NCBI RefSeq assembly: GCF_900107745.1
Contig: NZ_FNRO01000002.1
Span: 806,001-870,000, forward strand
Direction of reading: 5' to 3'
Source of the DNA: Variovorax sp. YR216
GTDB taxonomy: Bacteria > Pseudomonadota > Gammaproteobacteria > Burkholderiales > Burkholderiaceae_C
Length of the DNA stretch: 64,000 nucleotides
Each line of letters opens with the position of its first letter. Within the stretch, counting starts at the first letter, position 1. The position numbers and the translations under genes were made by a program. The notes under the pieces are model-generated. The model was not told the origin of the DNA. It searched no databases and was given only the letters and a program-made list of their open reading frames with translations. Shown here in pieces: positions 42,605 to 52,506 of the stretch.

Positions 42605-45175
42605 CTAGCGTGAGCCGCCAGGTGCGCCCGGCCTGAGCAGAATCCTCTTGGTGCACTCGAACCACAAGAAGCTCATGCCCGAAACGGCCAGCGCAGCCGC
42701 CAGCAGGACGGGTGAGAGCGGCGCGAACGAGAACAGGCGGCTGACCGCAGGAACGGTGAGCACGAGCCCCAGCAGTGCGATCGTGCCCAGCACAATCCAG
42801 GCGAACTGTCTGTTCGACTCGCGGTTGCCCCGCTGCGGAGCGCGCGACCACGACCGATTGGTCTGGATCAGTGCCAGGTTGGATAGCACCAGGGCCATGA
42901 AGGTCAATGTCCGCGCCACTTCGTCGCCATCGACACTCGGCGGGGCCTGCAGCCGGGCGCCCGCGTAGACCGCCAGCAGCAGCGCGAGCAAGCCGACGCC
43001 TTGCCAGAGACCACGGACCAGCAAGGCCGCGTCGAAAAGACGTTGGTCCGCGCGGCGCGGCGGGGTCTTCATGGCATCGGCTTCCAATGGCTGGGCCTCG
43101 AACACCACCGAGCAGGCCGGGTCGATGATCAGTTGCAGGAACAGGATGTGCACCGGCATGAGCAGCATCGGCCAGCCCAGCAGCACCGGGACGATGGACA
43201 GGCCGACGATCGGCACGTGCGCGGCCACCACGAAGACGATGGCCTTTCGGAGGTTCGCGAACACGCGGCGCCCGTAGCGCACCGCGGTCACGAGTGAGGC
43301 GAAGTCGTCGTTCATGAGGACCAGCGCGGCTGCCTCTCGCGCCACCTCGGTGCCGCGGGCACCCATCGCGACCCCGATGTCGGCCGCTTTCAGCGCGGGT
43401 GCATCGTTGACGCCATCGCCGGTCATGGCCACCACATCGCCGCGCGCGACGAACGCGCGAACGAGTCGCAGCTTCTGGTCAGGCTGCACGCGAGAAAAGA
43501 TGTGTGCCTCGGCGAGCCGCGCTTGAAGAGCTTCATCGGACAGTGTCGCCAGCTCGGCTCCGGTGATGGGGGGGCCATCGGTCGTCAGGCCGGCTTGCCG
43601 CGCGACCGAGACGGCGGTCGCGGAATGGTCGCCGGTCATCATCACGACGCGGATGCCGGCTTTCCGGCATTCGGCGATGGCCTGGGGCACATCGGGGCGC
43701 ACCGGATCTTCCAGACCCACAAGTCCGAGAAACCGGAACTCGAAGTCGTGCTGCAGCTCCGGCAACGCGGCCGCGCCAAAGGTGGCCTGCGCCACGCCCA
43801 GCACGCGCAGGCCGTCCTGCGCCATCGCTCGCACCTGCGCGGCCACCATCGCGGCCCGATCGGCATCCATGTGGCAGAGGTCGACGATGGCTTCCGGGGC
43901 ACCCTTGGCCGCGATGAGCCTTTCCCGCTGGTCCGGCGACTGCCAGACGCGCGACATGGCGAGCATTTCCGGCGACAGGGGATAGTCGTCGACCAGCGTC
44001 CAGTCGGCGTGCAGGTGCTCGGTGCCGGCGAGCAGTTGTTGCCCCGCGAAGGCGATGGCTGACTCCATCGGGTCGAAGGCGCGCCGATGGCTGGCAAGCA
44101 CGGCGTACTCGAGGACGCCATGCAGTTCTTCCTGCAGGACCTGACCCGCCGACGACAGTCGGTCGTAGACCGCCTCTTCTGACCACACTCGCCGCACGGT
44201 CATCCTGTTGGCGGTCAGCGTGCCGGTCTTGTCCACGCACAGCACCGTGGTGGCGCCGAGCCGCTCGATGGCGGGAATGCTGCGGGCCAGGACCTTCTCG
44301 CGTGCCAGCCTCCAAGCGCCCAGGCCCAGGAAGAGCGTGAGGACGACCGGGAGTTCTTCCGGCAGGATGGCCATCGCAAGCGTGAGCCCTGCGAGCACGC
44401 CGTGCAGCCAGTCGCCTCGGGTGATCCCGTAGGCAACGGCGAGGACGCCGGCCAGCGCCAGTCCGACGGCAGCCACCTGCTTGACCACGCGGCGGGTCTC
44501 CTGCTGGATCGGCGTGGAGTCGGCCGCGATACCCGCGAGCGACTTGCCGATGCGTCCCAGCGCGCTGTGCTCGCCGGTGGCGATCACGCAGCCGCGCCCG
44601 GTGCCGCTCGTGACCAGCGTGCCGGAGAAAACCTTTGCGGTGTCAATCGCCGGATGCGACGCCGCCGCTTCCTTGGCCACCGGCATGGACTCGCCGGTCA
44701 GCAGCGATTCGTCGACAGCGAGGTTGGACGCCTCGACGAGATCCATGTCGGCGGGGACGCGGTCGCCTTCGGCCAGCAACACCACATCGCCCACCACCAG
44801 CTCTCGCGCGGCGATCCGGCGTGCCGTCGGTCCGCGAAGAACCAGTGCCTGTGGACTGGACAGGTCGCGCAAGGCATCGAGGGCGCGTTCGCTGCGTCGC
44901 TGCTGGAAAAAGCTGATGCCCATCACCACGAAGACGAAGCCGAGCAGCATCAGTGCTTCCTGGGGATCGCCGAGCACCATGTAGATGACGCCGCATGCCA
45001 CCAGCAGAAGGAACATCGGCTCGGACGCCACCTCGAGCGCCAGCCGCAGCAGGCCGCGCGGGCGCGAGACCGGCAATTCGTTCGGGCCGTCCCGTCGCAG
45101 CCGCAGCGCCGCTTCGTCCTCGCTCAGGCCGCCGCCCAGCGGCCGAAACGCCGATGCGGGCGGGGCCTCGCTCAT
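42605..45175 (-). CDS. P-type (P2-like) cation-transporting ATPase
   Basis: 856-aa pump. Actuator TGES (LLTGESMPVAKE), M4 motif ILPEELPVVLTL, phosphorylation site VDKTGTLTANRM, nucleotide-binding KGAPEAIVDL, and hinge TGDGVNDAPALKAADIGVAMG; about ten membrane helices with a C-terminal set after residue 630. The PEELP in M4 is close to the PEGLP of Ca2+ pumps, so the ion may be Ca2+ or another divalent or monovalent cation; it is not a heavy-metal P1B type, as no N-terminal CXXC or CPX is present. It follows a Usp gene by 34 bp. Confidence 0.92.
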   Translation of the reverse strand: MSEAPPASAFRPLGGGLSEDEAALRLRRDGPNELPVSRPRGLLRLALEVASEPMFLLLVACGVIYMVLGDPQEALMLLGFVFVVMGISFFQQRRSERALDALRDLSSPQALVLRGPTARRIAARELVVGDVVLLAEGDRVPADMDLVEASNLAVDESLLTGESMPVAKEAAASHPAIDTAKVFSGTLVTSGTGRGCVIATGEHSALGRIGKSLAGIAADSTPIQQETRRVVKQVAAVGLALAGVLAVAYGITRGDWLHGVLAGLTLAMAILPEELPVVLTLFLGLGAWRLAREKVLARSIPAIERLGATTVLCVDKTGTLTANRMTVRRVWSEEAVYDRLSSAGQVLQEELHGVLEYAVLASHRRAFDPMESAIAFAGQQLLAGTEHLHADWTLVDDYPLSPEMLAMSRVWQSPDQRERLIAAKGAPEAIVDLCHMDADRAAMVAAQVRAMAQDGLRVLGVAQATFGAAALPELQHDFEFRFLGLVGLEDPVRPDVPQAIAECRKAGIRVVMMTGDHSATAVSVARQAGLTTDGPPITGAELATLSDEALQARLAEAHIFSRVQPDQKLRLVRAFVARGDVVAMTGDGVNDAPALKAADIGVAMGARGTEVAREAAALVLMNDDFASLVTAVRYGRRVFANLRKAIVFVVAAHVPIVGLSIVPVLLGWPMLLMPVHILFLQLIIDPACSVVFEAQPLEADAMKTPPRRADQRLFDAALLVRGLWQGVGLLALLLAVYAGARLQAPPSVDGDEVARTLTFMALVLSNLALIQTNRSWSRAPQRGNRESNRQFAWIVLGTIALLGLVLTVPAVSRLFSFAPLSPVLLAAALAVSGMSFLWFECTKRILLRPGAPGGSR

Positions 45176-45209
45176 GGGGCCGTATGGCGGACTGCCCCGC
45201 GCCGGCCGG

Positions 45210-45638
45210 TCACTTCACCACCACGACGGGCTGCTTCGCGGTGGCGAGCACGCGTTGCGCCACGGAGCCGATCAACAGGTCGGCCACTGCGCTGCGGCCC
45301 TTCGAGCCCAGCACGATCATGTCGAACTTGCCCTTGTCGGCGCAGGCTACGATTTCCTGTGCCACGTGACCGGTGCGGATCTCGATGTCGTAGCCGATGC
45401 CGTCGGCCTGCAGCAGCTTGCGGGCCGGCTTGAGTTCCTTTTCGCTGAGCTCGCGCAGGTAGTCCGCGACTTCGGCCTTGCCGACGAAGGACTTGGCATG
45501 GCGCAGGCCGGCGTCGTCGTGGACGCTGATCAGCGTGATCTTGTTCGACCCGGTGCGAAGCAGGTGCCCGAGCCTGGCCGCATATTGGACGGCGCGCAGC
45601 GAGTTCTTGGACCCATCGGTCGCGACTAGGATTTTCAT
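45210..45638 (-). CDS. Universal stress protein (UspA family), short form
   Basis: 142-aa Usp protein starting MKILVATDGSKNSLRAVQYA, with the ATP-binding motif in VLGSKGRSAVADLLIGSVAQRV. It is not a close relative of the two longer Usp proteins in this window. A CGGAGGAT site precedes the ATG at 45638; the longer open frame upstream is a shadow of the adaptor gene. It lies between the HlyD-type adaptor (47 bp upstream) and the P-type ATPase. Confidence 0.93.
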   Translation of the reverse strand: MKILVATDGSKNSLRAVQYAARLGHLLRTGSNKITLISVHDDAGLRHAKSFVGKAEVADYLRELSEKELKPARKLLQADGIGYDIEIRTGHVAQEIVACADKGKFDMIVLGSKGRSAVADLLIGSVAQRVLATAKQPVVVVK

Positions 45639-45685
45639 GAAACGATCCTCCGGTTGTTGTTGGTCTGCAAAGTGTAGGGCCCGGC

Positions 45686-46900
45686 TCAGCCTTGCCGCAC
45701 CAGCGGAACGCTGCGCTTCGTCACGCGCGCGCCGTCGCGCAGGGCCGCGGACGGATAGACGATCACTTCGGTGCCGGCCTGGATGCCGCCCTGCACCCAG
45801 GCCTCGGCGCCGTTGCGTCCGCCGATCTCGACAGGCACGAGCCGTGCCCGTCCTTCCGTGACGGCGAAGACGGCCATGCCTTCGTCGGGCAAGGGGAACA
45901 CCGCGCTCACCGGAACGCGCAGCGCCGAGGGGCGGTCCACCGTCACGATCCGCACGCCCACGCGGTATCCGTCGCCCAGTGCCTGCCACGACGACGGGGG
46001 GCTCGTGATGTCGATGATCACGTTGACGCGTTGCTCCTCGATCCCGAGGGCCGATACCTTGGTGAACGCGGCAGGCTCGATGCGCCGCACGCGGCCTTCG
46101 AGCGTGCCGGGCGAGCCCCAGCGCTCGATGCGCACCACCGCGCCCACTCGCGTCTGCACGGCGTCGGTGGTCAGCAGCTCGGTCACGATCTCCAGTTGCG
46201 AGATGTCGCCGACCTCCAGCACGGGAGCCCCGAGCGCCAGGGTGGTCTCGCTGGGCTGCACCACCTTGAGCACGCGTCCCGCCACCGGCGAGCGCAGCGG
46301 AAAGCTGCCCCCCTGGCCCGAAGGACTTCGCGACATCAGCAGCGCCGCGCGCGCTGTCTCCAACTCGTGCGTCGCGGCATGGCGGCCCTGCAGCGCCGCG
46401 TCGACGTCCTTTTGTGCGGCCTGCTCCAGGAGCCGGTCGGACTCCACCTTGGCCGGTGCGATGAAGTTGTCGCGCGCCAGCTTCTCGGAGCGACGCAGTT
46501 CCGAGCGCGCCAACTCGAGTGCGACGCGGGTACGCTGCACATTGGCATCCGCGCGCTGGACGATGGCCTCGGCGACCTCCACGCGGGTGTCCTGCTCTCG
46601 ACGTGTGCGCTCGTCGAGCATCGGCGAGAGTACGGGCGTCAGTGTCGCGACCGTGTCGCCGGCCGCCACCGCATCGCCCTCCCGCAAGGTGATTCGCGTC
46701 AGCCGTCCGGCCAGCGGCGCAGTGATGACGTAGCGGTCGCGCAGGCGCGTGCGAGCGTCCTCCGCGATGGATTGCTCGTAGGGCCCGACGGTGGCGGTCG
46801 CCACTTCGACCGCGATGGGACGCGGCGCGAACGCCCAGGCCAGCAGGCCGGCCAGCACCGCGCCCGCGGCGATCGTCATGACCAGGGTATTGCGCTTCAT
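45686..46900 (-). CDS. HlyD/MacA-type periplasmic adaptor
   Basis: 404-aa membrane fusion protein: one N-terminal anchor (about 7-25), lipoyl halves APLAGRLTRITLREGDAVAAGDTV and SPVAGRVLKVVQPSETTLALG, a helical hairpin between them (about 95-185), then beta-barrel and membrane-proximal domains. It would link the ABC exporter encoded upstream to the outer membrane or periplasm. It begins 7 bp after the FtsX-like permease stop. Confidence 0.9.
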   Translation of the reverse strand: MKRNTLVMTIAAGAVLAGLLAWAFAPRPIAVEVATATVGPYEQSIAEDARTRLRDRYVITAPLAGRLTRITLREGDAVAAGDTVATLTPVLSPMLDERTRREQDTRVEVAEAIVQRADANVQRTRVALELARSELRRSEKLARDNFIAPAKVESDRLLEQAAQKDVDAALQGRHAATHELETARAALLMSRSPSGQGGSFPLRSPVAGRVLKVVQPSETTLALGAPVLEVGDISQLEIVTELLTTDAVQTRVGAVVRIERWGSPGTLEGRVRRIEPAAFTKVSALGIEEQRVNVIIDITSPPSSWQALGDGYRVGVRIVTVDRPSALRVPVSAVFPLPDEGMAVFAVTEGRARLVPVEIGGRNGAEAWVQGGIQAGTEVIVYPSAALRDGARVTKRSVPLVRQG

Positions 46901-46907
46901 GTCATGC

Positions 46908-49298
46908 TCATTCTCGCGTCTTCAAGGCGGAGACCATGTCGAGCCGGTCGATGCGCCGCCGTACCACCAGCGCACTCGCGGCCGCCGCGGCGAGGATCGC
47001 CAGCGCCGCCAGCGCATAGGTGCGCGCGGAGATGACGACCGGGAAGAAGAACTGGTCCGATTTCAGCAGGCCTGCGATGACGTGGACCAGCCCCAGGCCG
47101 CCGAGCATGCCGAGCGGCAACGCCACCGCGATGCCGAGCGCCAGCTCGCCCAGCAGCAATCCCGACACTTCGGCCCGCGTGAAGCCCAGCACACGCAGGC
47201 TTGCCAGCTCCCAGGCGCGCTCCGCGAGCGCGATGCGGACGTTGTTGTAGACCACGCCCACGGCGATGACCACGGCGAACAGCGTCAGCACCGTGCTCAT
47301 GATGAGGATGTTGCGTGCCGTCACCTCCTGCATGTTGCGCAGCATCGTCGCCTTGCTGAAGGCGCCCGCCGCACGGGGCAGGCCTTGCGTGGCCTGCAGG
47401 AAGCGGGTCTCGCTGCCGCGTTCGAGGGCCAGCACGAAGCCGGTGGCCACATCGCCCTCGCCGAGCGCACGGTTCAATGCCGTGCGATTCATGTAGGCAT
47501 TCAGGCCCATCATTTCGCGCACGGTCGCTTCCACCCGCAGCGTCAGCTGGCTGCGGCGACCTTCCTGCACGTCGACGCGCACCGCATCGCCCACCCGCAG
47601 CCCGAGCTTGTCGGCCAGGCGGTCGGTCAGGACGATGCCGTCGCCGCCCGGCAGCGTCTGCATTCCATCGACATCGATGATGCGCAGCAACTCGCTGTGC
47701 ACCGGTCCGCCGCGCACCATCACGCGCTGGCGCCGCGGCCCGTTGACGAGCGTGACCTGCACATCGCGTAGCGACTCGTGGGTCAGCACGCCGGGCAGGC
47801 GCGCGAGCTGCAGCGCGATGGCGCCGTCGACCGGCTCGGTCATCCACACCGAGACGTCGCTGCGCATCGACAGGCCGAAGGTGCTGTCCACGATCACTTC
47901 GATTGCGTCCCGGAAGAAGTTGCCCATGACGACGATGGCCAGCGCGGCCGCGATACCGCCGATCGACAGGCCGGTGCGCAGCGGCTTGCGCTCCATGTTG
48001 CGCAGGATCATCCGCAGCGCGGGGCTCAAGCCGGTGAAACCGAGCCGCTCCGCGAGCGTGCGGCGGAAGCGCCCGGGTGCCGGCGGCCGCATGGCTTCGG
48101 CAGGCGTCAGCCGCACGGTGGCGAGGATCGCCGAGAGGGTGCCGAGCACGCCGGCGCCCAGCGTCAGTCCGCCTGCCAGCAGGACGAGGGTGGGGTCCAT
48201 GCGGTGCTCGAAATGCGCGAAGTGAAAGACCTCCGCATACAGCCCGACGAAGGCGGCCCCCAACCAGTCGCCAAGCACGATCCCGAGCCCGATGCCCAGG
48301 GAGACGATCAGCAGCACCAGCTTGAGGTAGTGGGCTGCGATCGCCCTGTTCGAATAGCCGAGCGCCTTCAGCGCGGCGATCTGCTCGCGCTGCGTGGCGA
48401 CGAGCCGCGAGATCACCACGTTGAGCAGGAAGGCGGCCACGCCCAGGAAGATCGACGGCAGCACCGTGCCGAGTACGCGCTGCTCCTTGATCTCGTTGTC
48501 CAGCATCGCGTGCGAGATCTGGTCGATGCGGCCGCGCGGCAAGGCGCCGCCGTAGCGCGCGAGCGGCTGCGCAAGCGCGTCGATCACCTCGGCCTCCGTG
48601 ACGCGGCGTGCGCCTTCGGGCGCGAGCCGCACGGCCAGCGTGTTGAAGGCGCCGTCCATGTCGTAGGCGGCCGCCAGAGCGTCCCGGTCGACCCAGAAGA
48701 TGCCGAAGCCGCGCTGGTCGGGCATGCCCCAGAGCCCGGCGAAGACGAACTCCGGCGACACGGCGACGCCGACGATGCGCAGGCGCCGCTTGCGGCCATT
48801 GACCAGGGCGCCCACCGAGTCGCCCGGGCGCAGGCCGCGCGCCTGGGCAAAGCCCTGCGACACCAGCGCATCGATCGTGTCGCGCACCGGCTCGTCGATG
48901 CCGGTCTGGTCGAACAGGCCGGCGCCCTGGACGATCGCGACCTGGTTCAGGTGCGGCGGGCGGCGACGGTCCACGCCGATCAGCTGGCCCAGCACCGGAT
49001 CGCTGCTTCCGGCGATGTCGACACGCACCACCTCCTCGATCGTTGGCTGCACGTCCGCCACGCCCGGCAGCGTGCGAAGCTGTTCGGCCAATGCCAGGGG
49101 CGCGCGCTTGACCGTGGCGAAGACGTCCGCGAACCGGCCCTCGGCGTAGAACGTGTCGCGCGCCACGGCCAGCGAATCGACGGCGGAAAGGCTCGTGAGG
49201 AACCCGCCCACGCCGCTGGCCACCACGAGCGCGATCGTGAGCGCCTGGCTCCACATCGCGCGCAGGTCGCGCAGCAGCTTGCGGTCGAGTGCTTTCAT
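46908..49298 (-). CDS. FtsX-like ABC transporter permease (two FtsX domains)
   Basis: 796-aa permease. An N-terminal helix and large periplasmic domain are followed by three membrane helices (about 265-400), a second anchor and periplasmic domain, and three C-terminal helices, the two-FtsX-domain arrangement of lipoprotein or lipid-related exporters. The segment GVAAFLLNVVISRLVATQREQIAALKALGYS is the FtsX signature, repeated near the C-terminus as WELASLRVLGFTRAEV. Acts with the ATPase 7 bp upstream. Substrate unknown. Confidence 0.92.
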   Translation of the reverse strand: MKALDRKLLRDLRAMWSQALTIALVVASGVGGFLTSLSAVDSLAVARDTFYAEGRFADVFATVKRAPLALAEQLRTLPGVADVQPTIEEVVRVDIAGSSDPVLGQLIGVDRRRPPHLNQVAIVQGAGLFDQTGIDEPVRDTIDALVSQGFAQARGLRPGDSVGALVNGRKRRLRIVGVAVSPEFVFAGLWGMPDQRGFGIFWVDRDALAAAYDMDGAFNTLAVRLAPEGARRVTEAEVIDALAQPLARYGGALPRGRIDQISHAMLDNEIKEQRVLGTVLPSIFLGVAAFLLNVVISRLVATQREQIAALKALGYSNRAIAAHYLKLVLLIVSLGIGLGIVLGDWLGAAFVGLYAEVFHFAHFEHRMDPTLVLLAGGLTLGAGVLGTLSAILATVRLTPAEAMRPPAPGRFRRTLAERLGFTGLSPALRMILRNMERKPLRTGLSIGGIAAALAIVVMGNFFRDAIEVIVDSTFGLSMRSDVSVWMTEPVDGAIALQLARLPGVLTHESLRDVQVTLVNGPRRQRVMVRGGPVHSELLRIIDVDGMQTLPGGDGIVLTDRLADKLGLRVGDAVRVDVQEGRRSQLTLRVEATVREMMGLNAYMNRTALNRALGEGDVATGFVLALERGSETRFLQATQGLPRAAGAFSKATMLRNMQEVTARNILIMSTVLTLFAVVIAVGVVYNNVRIALAERAWELASLRVLGFTRAEVSGLLLGELALGIAVALPLGMLGGLGLVHVIAGLLKSDQFFFPVVISARTYALAALAILAAAAASALVVRRRIDRLDMVSALKTRE

Positions 49299-49305
49299 GG
49301 CCGGC

Positions 49306-50025
<720 letters not shown>

Positions 50026-50058
50026 ATCCGATGTTTCAGCATTCGGCCACGACAGCCC

Positions 50059-50072
50059 TTGATCTGGCTCAA
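50059..50072. promoter_or_regulatory. FNR-type box in the divergent region between the ABC exporter and shp genes
   Basis: TTGAT-CTGG-CTCAA matches the FNR consensus in nine of ten half-site positions. Centre about 40 bp before the ABC ATPase start and about 115 bp before the shp start. The short distance to the ATPase gene means the site would have to sit further downstream than a standard class II promoter, so it may serve the shp direction, or repress. Assignment is by pattern only. Confidence 0.5.
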
Positions 50073-50127
50073 AGGGCGGCAGGCGGCAGGGGATGCGGTC
50101 GGAGACGGCCGGGCTGCAGGACGCAGC

Positions 50128-50144
50128 GTTAAGGAAACGCTAAG
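50128..50144 (+). promoter_or_regulatory. Direct repeat resembling a PmrA/QseB response-regulator site
   Basis: GTTAAG-GAAAC-GCTAAG is a tandem half-site with 11-bp period, like the (C/T)TTAAG-N5-(C/T)TTAAG sites bound by PmrA and QseB. It lies 36 bp before the shp ATG, in front of the operon that ends with a QseBC-like pair, so autoregulation is plausible. An overlapping inverted repeat AGCGTT/AACGCT (50125-50141) is also present. Confidence 0.4.
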
Positions 50145-50179
50145 ACCTCGGCGACACGATGGCCATCCAAGGAGTTGCC

Positions 50180-50605
50180 ATGAAGTTGTTGAAATTGCAC
50201 TGGCCCGCACGTCATCGGCCCGTCGCCGCCGCGGCCTGGATCGCTGCCGTCGTCGTCGCGCCGGCGGCTGGTGCCGCCACCCCCGCAGACCTGCTCGCCG
50301 GCTACGTCGCAGAAGCAGGAGCCGCCGGGGACCCCGCACGAGGGCAGTTGATGTTCAACAGCCGCCACGGGCGCGATTGGAGTTGCGCCTCGTGCCACGG
50401 CGCGGAGCCCACGGCGCCCGGGCGGCACGCGGCTACCGGCAAATCCATTGCCCCTCTCGCCCCGGCTTTCAATCCCGAGCGGTTCACTGACGCCGCCAAG
50501 GCTGACAAGTGGTTCCGCCGCAATTGCAATGACGTGGTGGGCCGCGAGTGCACCGCCGCGGAGAAGGCCGATGTGTTGAGTTGGTTGATCAAGCTCAAGC
50601 CCTGA
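50180..50605 (+). CDS. SHP-type monoheme cytochrome c (DUF1924)
   Basis: 141-aa exported cytochrome. Signal peptide to about AAGAATPADLL, one heme site (SCASCHGAEP), then KSIAPLAPAFNPERFTDAAKADKWFRRNCNDVVGRECT, the DUF1924/SHP pattern. SHP binds oxygen and its heme is ligated by an Asn; the RNC-N stretch holds the likely Asn and one of two extra cysteines. AAGGAG 7 bp before the ATG at 50180 fixes the start. Partner DHC and cytochrome b genes follow, as in Rhodobacter and Shewanella. Confidence 0.88.
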   Translation: MKLLKLHWPARHRPVAAAAWIAAVVVAPAAGAATPADLLAGYVAEAGAAGDPARGQLMFNSRHGRDWSCASCHGAEPTAPGRHAATGKSIAPLAPAFNPERFTDAAKADKWFRRNCNDVVGRECTAAEKADVLSWLIKLKP

Positions 50606-50645
50606 GGCGATGACGATGCAGACACTTCACCCAGGAAATCCCATC

Positions 50646-51125
50646 ATGGCTGACCGCTTCCGCCACGCAGGCACATGGGCCTGCATGCTTGCCGCGCTCA
50701 TCGGTTCACAGGTCTGGGCCGACGAGGCAGGCGGTGCCGCACGGGTGCCCCTGCTGCCGAAGTACCGCGAGGAGTGCGCCGCCTGCCATATCGCCTACCC
50801 GCCAGGCATGCTGCCGGCGGCCTCCTGGCAGCGCATCCTGGCGACATTGCCCAGTCACTACGGCACCGATGCCTCGCTGGACCCCGGCACGGTGAGTGCG
50901 CTGGCAGGCTGGCTGAGTGCCAATGCCGCCACCAGCGGGCGGCGGAGCGAGCCGCCACCGGACGACCGCATCACGCGCTCGGCCTGGTTCATCCGGAAGC
51001 ACCGCGAGGTATCGCCCGCCGTCTGGAAGCTGCCCAGCGTCAGGAGCGCCGCCAATTGCGCAGCCTGCCACGCCCAAGCCGATCAAGGAGATTTCAATGA
51101 ACGCAACGTCCGCTACCCCCGCTGA
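50646..51125 (+). CDS. Diheme cytochrome c (DHC family)
   Basis: 159 aa with a Sec signal (MADRFRHAGTWACMLAALIGSQVWAD) and two heme sites, ECAACHIAYPPG and NCAACHAQADQGDFNE, ending in the family terminus NVRYPR. DHC is the electron donor of SHP. An ATG at 50610 would add 12 residues; the start at 50646 has AGGAAA before it and fits the signal peptide better. The 3' end overlaps the cytochrome b start by 29 bp. Confidence 0.88.
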   Translation: MADRFRHAGTWACMLAALIGSQVWADEAGGAARVPLLPKYREECAACHIAYPPGMLPAASWQRILATLPSHYGTDASLDPGTVSALAGWLSANAATSGRRSEPPPDDRITRSAWFIRKHREVSPAVWKLPSVRSAANCAACHAQADQGDFNERNVRYPR

Positions 51126-51828
51126 ACGCGACAGAGCCGGCCCCGGTTCTGCCAGGATCCTTGTCTGGGACGTGCCGGTGCGCGTCTTTCACTGGCTCAT
51201 CGTGCTGTGCTTTGCCGGCGCCTACCTCACCGCGGAGCGCGAATCGTGGCGCCTGGTGCACGTGACGCTGGGGTACACGATGGCGGGCCTGGTTGTCTTT
51301 CGCCTCCTGTGGGGCGTCATGGGCACGCGCCATGCGCGTTTCTCGAACTTCGTGCGCGGGCCGCGGGCTGTCATGGACTACGTTCGCAGCATGCTTCGCG
51401 GACGCACGCGACACTATGCAGGGCACAACCCCGCAGGCGCCATCGCCATCGTTGCGCTGCTCGGACTCGCGCTTGCGGTGACGGCGTCGGGCTGGGCCAC
51501 TTACGAAGACGTCGCAGGCGAGTGGCTGGAAGAGTTCCACGAAGCCGCGGCCAACATCATGCTCGGCGTCGTCGGCGTCCATATCGCCGGTGTGCTCCTC
51601 GGAAGCTGGCTGCATCGCGACAACCTGATCGGCGCCATGATCACCGGCCGCAAGACGGGCCGCCCCGAGGACGGTGTGGGCCGCGCCTGGCGCAGTGTCG
51701 GCATCCTCATGCTGGTGGCGGTGCTCGGCTTCTGGTGGACCCAGTGGAATAGTCCGCCGACGCGCGCCGACAACGGTCCGGCCGCTGTATCCGGCAAAGC
51801 GGCCGGCCAGGCTCAGGACGACGATTGA
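51097..51828 (+). CDS. Cytochrome b561-type membrane cytochrome (CybB-like)
   Basis: 243 aa with four membrane helices and histidines in the expected places: VPVRVFHWLIVLCF, LVHVTLGYTMAGLV, EFHEAAANIMLGVVGVHIAG. It would take electrons from quinol and pass them to DHC and SHP. A strong AAGGAG lies 6 bp before the ATG at 51097, inside the end of dhc, so the start is well supported despite the overlap. The C-terminus is low complexity (GKAAGQAQDDD). Confidence 0.88.
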   Translation: MNATSATPAERDRAGPGSARILVWDVPVRVFHWLIVLCFAGAYLTAERESWRLVHVTLGYTMAGLVVFRLLWGVMGTRHARFSNFVRGPRAVMDYVRSMLRGRTRHYAGHNPAGAIAIVALLGLALAVTASGWATYEDVAGEWLEEFHEAAANIMLGVVGVHIAGVLLGSWLHRDNLIGAMITGRKTGRPEDGVGRAWRSVGILMLVAVLGFWWTQWNSPPTRADNGPAAVSGKAAGQAQDDD

Positions 51829-51834
51829 CCCGCC

Positions 51835-52506
51835 ATGCGTGTTCTGTTGGCCGAAGATGACCCCCTGCTCGGCGACGGCCTTCGCGCGGGGCTGCGCCAG
51901 CTCGATTTCCAGGTCGACTGGGTGCGGGACGGCGAGGCGGCCGAACGCGAACTGCGCGCAGAGCCGTATGCGGCGGCAGTCCTGGACCTCGGCCTGCCGT
52001 TGAAAGACGGCCTGCCCGTGCTCGCCGCCGTGCGCAAGGCCGGCGTGGCGATACCCATCCTGGTCTTGACGGCGCGCGACGGCGTGCCCGACCGCATTCG
52101 CGGGCTCGATGTCGGTGCCGACGACTACGTCGTCAAGCCCGTCGACCTGCATGAACTCGCGGCGCGTCTCCGGGCACTGATTCGCCGCGCTCACGGCCAG
52201 CCGCAGGAATGTCTTCGCACCCAGGATGTCGAGCTCAACCCGGCTGCACACACGGTGCATCTTGCGGGCAAGCCGGTTGCGCTGCCCGCTCGCGAATTCG
52301 CTCTGCTGCACGCGCTGATGCTGAATGCCGGACGCGTGCTCTCGCGCGAACAACTCGAGCAGCGCCTGTATAGCTGGGGCCAGGAAGTGGAGAGCAATGC
52401 GATCGAGGTGCATGTGCATCACCTGCGTCGCAAGCTCGGCGCCTCGCTCATCCAGACTGTGCGCGGCGTGGGCTACATGCTCGTGCGCGACAAGCCGGGT
52501 CGTTGA
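51835..52506 (+). CDS. OmpR-family response regulator, QseB-like
   Basis: 223 aa. Receiver domain with acidic pair EDD (7-9), phosphoacceptor D51 (AVLDLGLPLKDG), conserved T in VLTARD, and K in YVVKPVDLHEL; then a winged helix (ALPAREFALLHALMLNAGRVLSREQLEQRL ... VHVHHLRRKLG). Close in design to QseB/PmrA/TctD. It is 6 bp after the cytochrome b gene, and its stop TGA shares one base with the kinase ATG. Confidence 0.93.
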   Translation: MRVLLAEDDPLLGDGLRAGLRQLDFQVDWVRDGEAAERELRAEPYAAAVLDLGLPLKDGLPVLAAVRKAGVAIPILVLTARDGVPDRIRGLDVGADDYVVKPVDLHELAARLRALIRRAHGQPQECLRTQDVELNPAAHTVHLAGKPVALPAREFALLHALMLNAGRVLSREQLEQRLYSWGQEVESNAIEVHVHHLRRKLGASLIQTVRGVGYMLVRDKPGR